Of a stretch of 64,000 nucleotides of DNA, positions 34,404 through 41,653 are shown one piece after another; within the stretch, counting starts at the first letter, position 1, and each line of letters begins with the position of its first letter. This DNA comes from Eubacteriaceae bacterium (GTDB taxonomy: Bacteria > Bacillota > Clostridia > Peptostreptococcales > Anaerovoracaceae): assembly GCA_902362805.1 (NCBI GenBank), contig CABIXY010000004.1:310001-374000 (forward strand), written 5' to 3'. A program made the translations under genes and the position numbers. The notes beneath the pieces were generated by a model. The model worked only from the letters and a program-made list of their open reading frames with translations. It searched no databases and was not told the origin of the DNA.

Positions 34404-35552
34404 TTACAATCCCAGTTCCTCAAAGCTGTAACCTGTCAGCAATTCCCTCCGCTCTTCTTTGTTGGAATCATTTTTGTACAGGGCGATGAATAACGCCTTC
34501 TCATATCCAAGTTTATCTTCCAGCAGTTTGTAGGCTAGCACACCCTGCCCTTCCACTTCGCTTTCAACAGCTTCCAGCGTCTCCTCGATCTCCCTGCGGT
34601 CCCTTCCTGACAGCAGCGGCCTGGCTTCATCAGCTGAACTGCGCAGCTCATTCAAAAGCCGCTCTGCTTCTGCTTCGGCTTCTCTATCATGGTTCATCGC
34701 CTCCTCTATGGCCTTGGGATCTCCGATGAACTGGATGTACCGTCTTGTCATCGCCTTTGACTTCTCTTCCAGTTCTTCTTTGGTAAGCTTACGACCTTCA
34801 ATGTCCTTTACGGCTTTCGGAAACGCTTCTTTGCTCAGGTTGTCTGCCCACATCCTCGCCTGGGTAATATCCCCCCACTCGCCGATCCTAACCGCGGTCT
34901 TCTGGATGGACAGGCCCAGGTTATACATGAACGCATTCTTTTGCCTCAGGAAGTCCCTTTCCTCTAGCCGTGACTGGACACATTTTTCGATCAGCCCCTG
35001 TTCCTCTTTCGTAAAATACTGGTCCTTTGTCTTTTCGTAATCCCTGTTATAGTTCCAGCATTCCCGATAGTACATGCTGTCTTTCAGTGACTCGTCTCCG
35101 GCATTCAGCATCCATCTGCCGACATCGGTTTCCGCTTTGAAGAGTTTGTTCTTGTACCGTGTCTCGATTGGCTCCTCCGGGTCATAGGTGTACTTTTCCA
35201 TAGCCTCCTTCAGATCCTCGTTGAGCATCTTCTTGATCCGCTGGATTTCTTTTTCAATAGCAACAGTATCACTATCCGCTCCCGATGGGAACATATCTTT
35301 AATTACCTGGCTCTGTAACTCGGTAATAGCCTTTAGGAAATCTTTAGGATTACCACCTTCTTCTACAAGCCACTCTACAGTTTTTTTAAGGCTTTCCTTA
35401 TTATTTTCTATTTTCTTCTTTAGCTTTTCCTGCTTCTTTTCGTTTTCTTCTGTTTGTAGTTTCTTCTGATTTCTTTCAATTTCATCTAACCAGACTTTAA
35501 TATTCTTACCATAACTTACTATCTTTTTTTCTGTCTTTTTATCATCACTCAT
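34404..35552 (-). CDS. Unknown phage-region protein, paralog 3 of 3
   Basis: The start is the ATG at 35552 with GGGGAGGGG upstream. About 382 residues with the same plan as paralog 1: a charged helical N-terminal third (KKLQTEENEKKQEKLKKKIE), a strongly conserved middle and a C-terminal domain that is different in its sequence (DREAEAEAERLLNELR) but ends in the same ELLTGYSFEELGL. The mosaic of identical and divergent blocks suggests that the C-terminal third is under different selection. No known domain is visible. Confidence 0.75.
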   Translation of the reverse strand: MSDDKKTEKKIVSYGKNIKVWLDEIERNQKKLQTEENEKKQEKLKKKIENNKESLKKTVEWLVEEGGNPKDFLKAITELQSQVIKDMFPSGADSDTVAIEKEIQRIKKMLNEDLKEAMEKYTYDPEEPIETRYKNKLFKAETDVGRWMLNAGDESLKDSMYYRECWNYNRDYEKTKDQYFTKEEQGLIEKCVQSRLEERDFLRQKNAFMYNLGLSIQKTAVRIGEWGDITQARMWADNLSKEAFPKAVKDIEGRKLTKEELEEKSKAMTRRYIQFIGDPKAIEEAMNHDREAEAEAERLLNELRSSADEARPLLSGRDRREIEETLEAVESEVEGQGVLAYKLLEDKLGYEKALFIALYKNDSNKEERRELLTGYSFEELGL

Positions 35553-35662
35553 GAAATTCCCCTCCCCGCTCTTGTCTCCCTTCCTCTTACTATTAAAGAT
35601 GGACGACATCTGCCAACTGCTATAAATATATTTTACCTTTTTTCGAAGCTACAGGCAAGAGG

Positions 35663-35893
35663 TTCAGCCCTGCTACTCACGGCAAACGCATGAAATAAAT
35701 TTGCATGCCTTCATTCCTTCAAAATGGGAGTTGATGACACAAAATGCCACGCTTTCCAGCATTTACAGTCCGCAAATGGCTGACCCGTCGAAAATGTCCC
35801 AGACTTTTTTTCTGTCAACGCCGATTGCGGACTGCGATATGCGATATGGTTTCATGCGTTTGCCGTGCCCTGCTGCCACGTGGCAGGGCTGAA
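35663..35893. repeat. Solitary copy of the TTGCGGACTG repeat family within long inverted repeats
   Basis: The ends are complementary: TTCAGCCCTGC at 35663 with GCAGGGCTGAA at 35883, and an 18-bp perfect pair at 35678-35695 and 35850-35867. Inside, CAGTCCGCAA (35766) and TTGCGGACTG (35825) stand 49 bp apart around AAAATGTCCCAGACTTTTTTT. The same arms, spacing and core form the arrays at 23 and 61 kb. The terminal inverted repeats give it the form of a small mobile unit, but I see no clear target-site duplication. Confidence 0.75.
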
Positions 35894-35950
35894 GAGTCAG
35901 TGAGCATTGTATGAAATTCCTTTCAAATTAATCATGAAATCTTTGCACAA

Positions 35951-35978
35951 AAAGCACCAGTATCTATACTGATGCTTT
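35951..35978 (-). terminator. Rho-independent terminator after the tail chaperones
   Basis: AAAGCACCAGTA and TACTGATGCTTT form a 12-bp stem (one G-T pair) with a tiny loop, followed by T residues on the minus strand. It should cut the transcript between chaperones and the paralog block. Confidence 0.7.
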
Positions 35979-36041
35979 TCAACGTATTTTATCTTTCGGC
36001 AGCCTTTTTCCCTCGAGAGAAAGCAAGGTCTTCTTGCACAA

Positions 36042-36727
36042 TCATCCATCACTTCCTGCATCAAAACTTTTATTGAACATTGCCACATAAGCAGAAAACA
36101 GTTCTGCTTCCTGCGCTTTCCGGCTCTCCAGATCTTCCTCTGTCTCATAAAGATCAATGGGCTTTTCCGGATATCTGGCGTTTTCACCCAGAGATGCAGC
36201 GACAGCGTGGGTCACGTAGATGCCGCTGAGCCATGCTGCATAATTTGCCCGCTCAAGCTGTTCCTTTTGCTCCGCCTGATAGGCTTTGACAAAAGGATGC
36301 AGCTTTCTGGGGTTCAACTGCCAGAACAGACAATAGTCCACACCCATTCTCAGCGCCATCGGAAGATAAGAGTCCTCTATGAGCTGCCGTATACTGTCAA
36401 AGACTGGTTCGTCTCTTCCTGCGTTTTCTGGCTCTATCCATTGCTCTTCTGCGTGCTCTGGCTGAGCCCTCGAAAAAAACCGCTGCCCTCTACTGCCTTG
36501 TTGATTTCCTGAAGCATCTGATCCAGAGAGCCTCCTTTTGACAGATGTGCTTCCAGTTCTTTACCAGCACGCTGATCATCGCCGTTCATCGCCAAAGCCA
36601 AAAACCCTCTAACTGTTGTCAGCACTTTTTTGTCCATATCGGTCAAAGCGATACCCATGTCTTCCAACTGGCACATGGCGTTAAAATCAAGTTCAGGCAA
36701 TACATATTCTCTATCATTAATAATCAT
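36042..36727 (-). CDS. Tail assembly chaperone long form (gpGT-like) by -1 frameshift
   Basis: The frame that ends at 36042 has no ribosome binding site at its first ATG (36359) but is open upstream without stop to the seven-T run at 36473-36479. A -1 slip at GGTTTTTTTCG joins the short chaperone to this frame through SRAQPEHAEE. This is the standard arrangement of siphophage tail chaperones, where a minority of ribosomes make the long form that binds the tape measure. The extension is about 145 residues, rich in charged helices. That slippage occurs is inferred from the family rule and the clean overlap. Confidence 0.7.
36434..36727 (-). CDS. Tail assembly chaperone short form (gpG-like)
   Basis: About 97 residues from the ATG at 36727, which follows AAAGGAGTAGAAGA. 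It opens MIINDREYVLPELDFNAMCQLEDMG, in the style of Gram-positive siphophage tail chaperones. It lies just downstream of the tail tube gene, as expected, and ends after the slippery run. It would guard the tape measure protein during tail assembly. Confidence 0.78.
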   Translation of the reverse strand: MIINDREYVLPELDFNAMCQLEDMGIALTDMDKKVLTTVRGFLALAMNGDDQRAGKELEAHLSKGGSLDQMLQEINKAVEGSGFFRGLSQSTQKSNG

Positions 36728-36800
36728 TCTTCTACTCCTTTTTAATAAGGCAAAGGCGGCCAAATGCCGCCTCCGCCTGTCAATGTAATTGTTTTATCCC

Positions 36801-37199
36801 TTAAGCGGATGGTGTAACTGCTTTTGCTACCCTTGAGGAAGGAATTGCCACCACTTTCATGTCAACTGCCGCATTGAGAGCACCGGCTACGATAATTGCC
36901 GTATGCTGTCCGCTAAACTCGTAATTATCAGCTCCGATGTTCAGTGTATAAGTCAGTTCCTTGCCTTCTGCTGCCGTCAAATCAGCAAAGACCGCTGCGT
37001 CATAGTTGGCCACGAATTCCATGGCAGCCATGCCCTTTTTGCCCGGGATGAAAACCTGCGCTTCATCTGCCAGAGTGGTTACTTCGATTGCAGCCGGTGC
37101 TGCGCCCAGATCCGGGAAGGATTTGATGTAAACTTTGATATCACTTGATAAACCTTCGCCTTTGACTGTTAAATATGTTCCTGTTGTACTGATTGCCAT
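36801..37199 (-). CDS. Phage tail tube protein
   Basis: A 132-residue protein with the beta-rich pattern of siphophage and myophage tube proteins (TTGTYLTVKGEG at the start, then SFPDLGAAPAAIEVTTLADEA and GKKGMAAMEF). The DLGxxPxxIEVTTL motif is common to tail tube families of Gram-positive phages. There is no sheath gene before it, so the tail is non-contractile. It would polymerise into the tube on the tape measure. Confidence 0.85.
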   Translation of the reverse strand: MAISTTGTYLTVKGEGLSSDIKVYIKSFPDLGAAPAAIEVTTLADEAQVFIPGKKGMAAMEFVANYDAAVFADLTAAEGKELTYTLNIGADNYEFSGQHTAIIVAGALNAAVDMKVVAIPSSRVAKAVTPSA

Positions 37200-37201
37200 T
37201 T

Positions 37202-37552
37202 TTAATTACCTCTTTCTTTCTGTTGATCTTTGATTAGCTGCACGATGGCTTTTGCCAGTGCAATTTTTTCTGTGTTTTTGCAGGTCATCTTTGGAATGAT
37301 GGCTTCGTACTGCTCTTTGACGATACCGCCTTCCACAAATGTCTCCTTTACCTGTAAGTCCATGAGTGCATGGTCAAAATTTTCCCGAAGCTGCGTTAGC
37401 TCTCTGCGAAGGACTTTGATTTCACTGTCCTTTGCCTCCATCAAAGCTTTCAGCTTCTCAATTTCCGCCTTTGCTTCTTTATATTTCAGATTCACTTCGT
37501 CATATCTGAATTTTGGAAGCATGATTGGCTGCATTCTCATCTCTTTTTCCAT
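37202..37552 (-). CDS. Small coiled-coil phage-region protein
   Basis: The start is the ATG at 37552 after GAGGGAGGAAAC. The 116-residue product has a strong coiled coil at about residues 15-60 (KYKEAKAEIEKLKALMEAKD) and a helical tail. It abuts the tail tube gene. I cannot assign a role; it is the first or second gene of the tail transcript. Confidence 0.7.
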   Translation of the reverse strand: MEKEMRMQPIMLPKFRYDEVNLKYKEAKAEIEKLKALMEAKDSEIKVLRRELTQLRENFDHALMDLQVKETFVEGGIVKEQYEAIIPKMTCKNTEKIALAKAIVQLIKDQQKERGN

Positions 37553-37595
37553 GTTTCCTCCCTCTGTTGTTATCGCTGTCATTCAGCGAAATTTT

Positions 37596-37760
37596 CTAAG
37601 CTGTAGTTTTCTTCAAGTACGCTGTAGTCTCCGTGCGAAGTCCGCCGCTGCTCTGATAAACGTTGGTTGCGACATCGATGATTTCCCATCCGTCTGTCAG
37701 CAAAATCTGAAGCTGCTGCTCTATATACAGTGGATCTCCTGAGATGTGTTTCACTTCCAT
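37596..37760 (-). CDS. Small DUF1737/DUF4177-like protein, 54 residues
   Basis: A short gene with an excellent ribosome binding site (AAAGGAGGAGAGG before ATG). The product contains LQILLTDGWEIIDVATN, the pattern of the small DUF1737/DUF4177 group, followed by SSGGLRTETTAYLKK. The function is unknown. It appears to be the first gene of the tail transcript, 44 bp upstream of the coiled-coil gene. Confidence 0.7.
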   Translation of the reverse strand: MEVKHISGDPLYIEQQLQILLTDGWEIIDVATNVYQSSGGLRTETTAYLKKTTA

Positions 37761-37975
37761 TTTCCTCTCCTCCTTTTCGCGATTTCTTTCTCTACCTTTT
37801 TGATGATACTAACTTTAACATATTTTTGGGGTACCGATGCACATGATGCAAACAGATTTTGATGAAAGCGCATACAATAAAAAACGTGGAAATACGTCCT
37901 TCAGACGATATTTCCTATGTTATAACAAAAGCTCCCAAATAATCTGGAGCCAAATGAAATAGGAGTGATATCATT

Positions 37976-38935
37976 ATGATAAAAAGAATTTCTTTAGAAA
38001 AGGAAGCCCTAGAAGTCTGTATTGAAAACAGCAAACCGCCCTTCATCTTCCAGCTTCCGCCAGAGGAGGGCAGAAAGGTGTTAGACAAAGCCCAGGATAC
38101 GCCCATAGACATGTATCCCTCTTCCATTTTTACCACAGAAGTAAATACGGGAAGGTATGGGAAAATAGCAGTAAATTTTGTCGTCCCTGAAAACTGCGAC
38201 GAGAAAAGACATGTGATTCTATACATACATGGCGCGGGCTGGGTCTTTGGCAACCTCCACACCCATGAAAAGCTAGTTCGCGAACTGGCCGCGAGAACGG
38301 GCAGTATCGTCGTATTCCCTGAATATTCCCGTTCCCCGGAAGTCCATTATCCTGTCGCCTTGGAACAGTGCTACTTCGTCCTCTGCTGCCTAGGTGAATT
38401 GCTGGAGCGAATGGAGTTAAGCACAGATTTAAATAAGTTAGTGATTGCCGGGGACAGCGCAGGCGGCAACATCGCCACGGCCCTTACCATCATGGCGAAG
38501 TTCCGTCAGGGTCCATGTATCAACAGGCAGCTGCTGTACTATCCTGTGACCAACGCCTGCTTTGATACGTCATCTTATAAAGAATTCGGCATCGGTTATT
38601 ATCTCTATCGTGCGGGCATGGAGTGGTTCTGGAACCAATATCTGCCCGACTGCAAAATGAGAAATCAGATTACCGCCTCCCCTTTAAATGCCACAGTAGA
38701 ACAGCTGCAAGGGCTGCCTGCTGCCATGATTTTAAATGGCGAAGCAGATGTTCTCCGCGACGAGGGAGAAGCTTATGCCCGCAAGCTGCGCAGTGCCGGT
38801 GTACCAGTTACCGCCATCCGTTTTCAGGCTATGATCCACGATTTCGTCATGCTGAATGCCCTGGACCAGACAAAAGCCTGCCGCGCCGCTATGGATGTTT
38901 CCACCGATTGGATCAAGAAGAGTTATTGTGAATAA
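37976..38935 (+). CDS. Alpha/beta hydrolase, HSL-type esterase
   Basis: A 319-residue esterase of the hormone-sensitive-lipase family. The oxyanion-hole motif is HGAGW (usual HGGG) near residue 85, the nucleophile serine is in GDSAGGN near residue 163, the acid in EADVLRD near residue 260, and the histidine in MIHDF near residue 287. It would hydrolyse short acyl esters in the cytoplasm; the substrate is not known. It stands alone on the plus strand between the tail module and the amino acid permease. Start supported by TAGGAG upstream. Confidence 0.88.
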   Translation: MIKRISLEKEALEVCIENSKPPFIFQLPPEEGRKVLDKAQDTPIDMYPSSIFTTEVNTGRYGKIAVNFVVPENCDEKRHVILYIHGAGWVFGNLHTHEKLVRELAARTGSIVVFPEYSRSPEVHYPVALEQCYFVLCCLGELLERMELSTDLNKLVIAGDSAGGNIATALTIMAKFRQGPCINRQLLYYPVTNACFDTSSYKEFGIGYYLYRAGMEWFWNQYLPDCKMRNQITASPLNATVEQLQGLPAAMILNGEADVLRDEGEAYARKLRSAGVPVTAIRFQAMIHDFVMLNALDQTKACRAAMDVSTDWIKKSYCE

Positions 38936-38963
38936 GCGCCTGCCTTGCCAAATCCTCAAGAAA

Positions 38964-39005
38964 AAAAGGCGAAAAGCATTGTTTGTTGAATACTTTTCGC
39001 CTTTT
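38964..39005. terminator. Bidirectional terminator after the esterase
   Basis: AAAAGGCGAAAAG and CTTTTCGCCTTTT form a perfect 13-bp stem with A and T runs on both sides. It lies 29 bp after the esterase stop codon. Confidence 0.8.
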
Positions 39006-39100
39006 GAAGTGATTCATCAATGACAGGGTCTGTGCCCGGCGCTAGCTCATCAGCCTTGGAGGGCGACCATCCCAACATTAAATAATTGATTATTTCTGCA

Positions 39101-39140
39101 CAATTGCGCATGGCAAAGATTTTCTAGCCATGCGCAATTG
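39101..39140. promoter_or_regulatory. Strong hairpin downstream of the amino acid permease
   Basis: CAATTGCGCATGGC and GCCATGCGCAATTG form a perfect 14-bp stem with a 12-nt loop. No T run follows, so it is not a standard terminator; it may protect the 3' end of the permease mRNA. Confidence 0.55.
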
Positions 39141-39152
39141 CAATGAAAATAT

Positions 39153-40664
39153 TTATTCCATACCGGACATGTGCTTTCTCGCTTCTTCTATATCCTCTGG
39201 CTGAGAAAGATCCATATCTTCATACTTGACCCAGACGCTTCCTCTCTTCTTCTTATATACGAAGAACATGAGAATAGAAATTGGTATGATGGCATAACAG
39301 GTCAAGAAGTCGAACCAATTGAAGTCAGTAAATACCCACCAGTTGGCGCCAAAGCAGACAGCAATACAGATGATGATGCAGAACCAGGATCCATAAGGAA
39401 AGAACGGCGATTTATATTCCAACTCGTCCAGAGTATGCCCCTGTTTGACCCAGCCTTTCCTGAATCTGTAATGGGCCACGCTGATAGTAAGCCAGTTGTA
39501 AACGCCTGCGATTCCGCATAGGTAATAAGCTGCTGTGTAAGCGACACCATCTCCGATGAGGGAAGCAACGAAAGCGGTAGCAGCAATCGCAGCAGTCAGT
39601 AGTACAGATCTTACCGGCACGCCATTCTTGCTGATTTTTGCAAAGAATTTTGGAGCGTCTCCGCTTTCCGCCATGTGCTGCATCGTTCTGGATGCGGCAT
39701 ACATGGACGAATTGCCACAGGACAAAACTGATGTCAAAATGACAGCGTTCATCAACGAAGCTGCAGCCGCAAATCCTGCATTTCTAAAGATGATGGTAAA
39801 AGGTGAAGCAGCTACATTGTCTTCTGCTGCATCTAAAAGTGACGGCTCTGTAAAAGGAATCAGTGTTGCTACGACAAAAATGGTCCCCAGATAGAAGATC
39901 ATCAATCTCCAAAAGACACTGCGAATCGCCCTTGGTACGTCGTCCTTCGGATTTTCTGATTCTGCTGCCGATAGTCCGACCAATTCTGTATTAGAGAAGG
40001 AAAATGCAGCAACCATAAGGATTCCCACAATGCCGCCAAAACCGTTGAGGAACGGGGCCTTGCCATCCTCTCCCGCATCAAGCGTCCAGTTGTGGAAGCC
40101 TGCGTCTTCGCCAGAATTCATGATGCCAATGATCATCAGCACGCCCACGATCAAAAAGATGACAGTAACCACGACCTTGATTCCTGCGAACCAGAATTCA
40201 CCCTCTCCAAAGCCCTTTACTGTAAATAAGTTGAGAGCAAGCAGAACTGTCAGGAACAACAGCGCCCAAAGGCTGGAGTTAGAGCCTGGAAACCAGTATT
40301 TTACTATAATTGCGCCGGCAATTAATTCTGCCGCTACGGTCATAGACGAGCCAAACCAATAAGACCATCCATTGGTAAATCCCCATGCTTTATCAACAAA
40401 GCGGTTTGCGTAGGCAGTGAAAGCGCCCGGGACGGGATATCTGGTCGCCATCTCTCCAAGAGCGGTCATCATGCAATAGACAACAATGCCCATAATCGCA
40501 TAGCCAACCATAGCGCCGCCAGGCCCTGCGTCTCTGATTGTCCCGCCCATTGCCAGAAACAGCCCTGTGCCGATAGAGCCGCCGATGGCAATCATCTGCA
40601 GATGACGCCGTTTTAGTCCGCGGTGGAGCTGCTGTTCGTCTTTTTTCTCAGCTGTCTTACTCAT
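39153..40664 (-). CDS. Amino acid permease (APC superfamily, AAT/LysP-like)
   Basis: The start is the ATG at 40664 after AAAGGAGAC. About 503 residues and 12 membrane spans. The AAT-family signature is clear: GLKRRHLQMIAIGGSIGTGLF near the N-terminus, followed by GEMATRYPVPGAF. These permeases take up amino acids with protons. The specificity is not readable; the AAT group covers aromatic, basic, GABA and proline types. It follows the GRE activase by 43 bp and is likely part of the same operon, which suggests the GRE substrate is an amino acid or a close derivative. Confidence 0.88.
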   Translation of the reverse strand: MSKTAEKKDEQQLHRGLKRRHLQMIAIGGSIGTGLFLAMGGTIRDAGPGGAMVGYAIMGIVVYCMMTALGEMATRYPVPGAFTAYANRFVDKAWGFTNGWSYWFGSSMTVAAELIAGAIIVKYWFPGSNSSLWALLFLTVLLALNLFTVKGFGEGEFWFAGIKVVVTVIFLIVGVLMIIGIMNSGEDAGFHNWTLDAGEDGKAPFLNGFGGIVGILMVAAFSFSNTELVGLSAAESENPKDDVPRAIRSVFWRLMIFYLGTIFVVATLIPFTEPSLLDAAEDNVAASPFTIIFRNAGFAAAASLMNAVILTSVLSCGNSSMYAASRTMQHMAESGDAPKFFAKISKNGVPVRSVLLTAAIAATAFVASLIGDGVAYTAAYYLCGIAGVYNWLTISVAHYRFRKGWVKQGHTLDELEYKSPFFPYGSWFCIIICIAVCFGANWWVFTDFNWFDFLTCYAIIPISILMFFVYKKKRGSVWVKYEDMDLSQPEDIEEARKHMSGME

Positions 40665-40707
40665 AAGAAGTCTCCTTTCAGTAAACAAGTTAATAACAAA
40701 TGTTGCA

Positions 40708-41643
40708 TTAAATTCTTCCCAATATCTCTACTTCCATTTCTGCCTTTTCTTCAAAAAAGGCTTTGATGTCGTCCACATATTCGTCAGCTGGCGTGCTGAA
40801 CACCTGTGGCTTTCCGCCGATATGCTTTTGCTTTGAAATTCCCAGGTTGTGATAAGGGAGCAGTGTCAACCTTGTAAGGTGATTCGCCCGATAAAACGCA
40901 GCCGTCGCTTTTATCGTCTCCCATGTATCATTGATGCCGTCAATTAAAGGCATCCGCATCTGAATCTTGCTGTTTATTTCCGGAACGGAAGCAAGCCTGA
41001 TCAGATTTTCCAGAATGACGTTGTTGCTGCAGCCGACATAGCTCTGATGAATTGCATCATCTATGGACTTCATATCGTAAAGCACATGAGTAACGTTGTC
41101 CATGCGGGCAAGAGCCTCCAGGCAATCTCCGTCGCCAAATCCCGACGTATCGAGACAGACTTTGATATCTCTGTCCGCAGCATCTCGAATCAATGCCTCG
41201 ACAAAGTCCGGCTGTGCCAGCATCTCTCCGCCGCTGATGGTCATGCCGCCGCAAGTGTTATCGTAAAAGCCCTTGTCCTGCTCCACCTCATATATGACGT
41301 CTGCCACAGTCATCAGCCTTGCGACAGGCTGGAGCGCCTGCGCATAGCAGTTTGTAACGCACTCCATGCATTTGTCACATCTCTTCCGATTGATGTCAAT
41401 TTCACCCTCGGCATTTATAAACACCGCTTCTTTGTGACAGTGGCGAACGCAGAAACCACACTTGATACAGCTATTCGGCATCTGTATAACCTGCTGCTCA
41501 AAGTCGATCAGTTCCGGGTTATGGCACCAGAGGCAGTGCAACGGACAGCCTTTTAAAAATACTGTCGTTCTGATGCCAGGGCCGTCCTCTGTAGAAAACT
41601 TCTGGATTGCACCCACCAGCGCTTGTAACGGTTTTCTTTCCAT
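40708..41643 (-). CDS. Glycyl radical enzyme activase (radical SAM)
   Basis: The start is the ATG at 41643 after AGGGAGAAG. This 311-residue enzyme uses SAM and a reduced 4Fe-4S cluster to make the glycyl radical on its partner. The radical-SAM motif is CPLHCLWC at residues 33-40, in GCPLxCxWCHNPE context. Two further ferredoxin-type clusters lie in the insert (CIKCGFCVRHC and CDKCMECVTNC), as in activases of dehydratases and decarboxylases and unlike the plain PFL activase. GGMTISGGEM is the family SAM-binding segment. It overlaps the end of the GRE gene by a few bases outside the start, so both are co-expressed. Confidence 0.93.
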   Translation of the reverse strand: MERKPLQALVGAIQKFSTEDGPGIRTTVFLKGCPLHCLWCHNPELIDFEQQVIQMPNSCIKCGFCVRHCHKEAVFINAEGEIDINRKRCDKCMECVTNCYAQALQPVARLMTVADVIYEVEQDKGFYDNTCGGMTISGGEMLAQPDFVEALIRDAADRDIKVCLDTSGFGDGDCLEALARMDNVTHVLYDMKSIDDAIHQSYVGCSNNVILENLIRLASVPEINSKIQMRMPLIDGINDTWETIKATAAFYRANHLTRLTLLPYHNLGISKQKHIGGKPQVFSTPADEYVDDIKAFFEEKAEMEVEILGRI

Positions 41644-41653
41644 TGACTTCTCC

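Larger units (their letters stand above)
35553..36041. other. Intergenic region with a solitary repeat element
   Basis: About 490 bp between paralog 3 and the tail chaperone end. It holds the inverted-repeat element at 35663-35893 and the terminator at 35951-35978. I see no gene. Confidence 0.6.
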
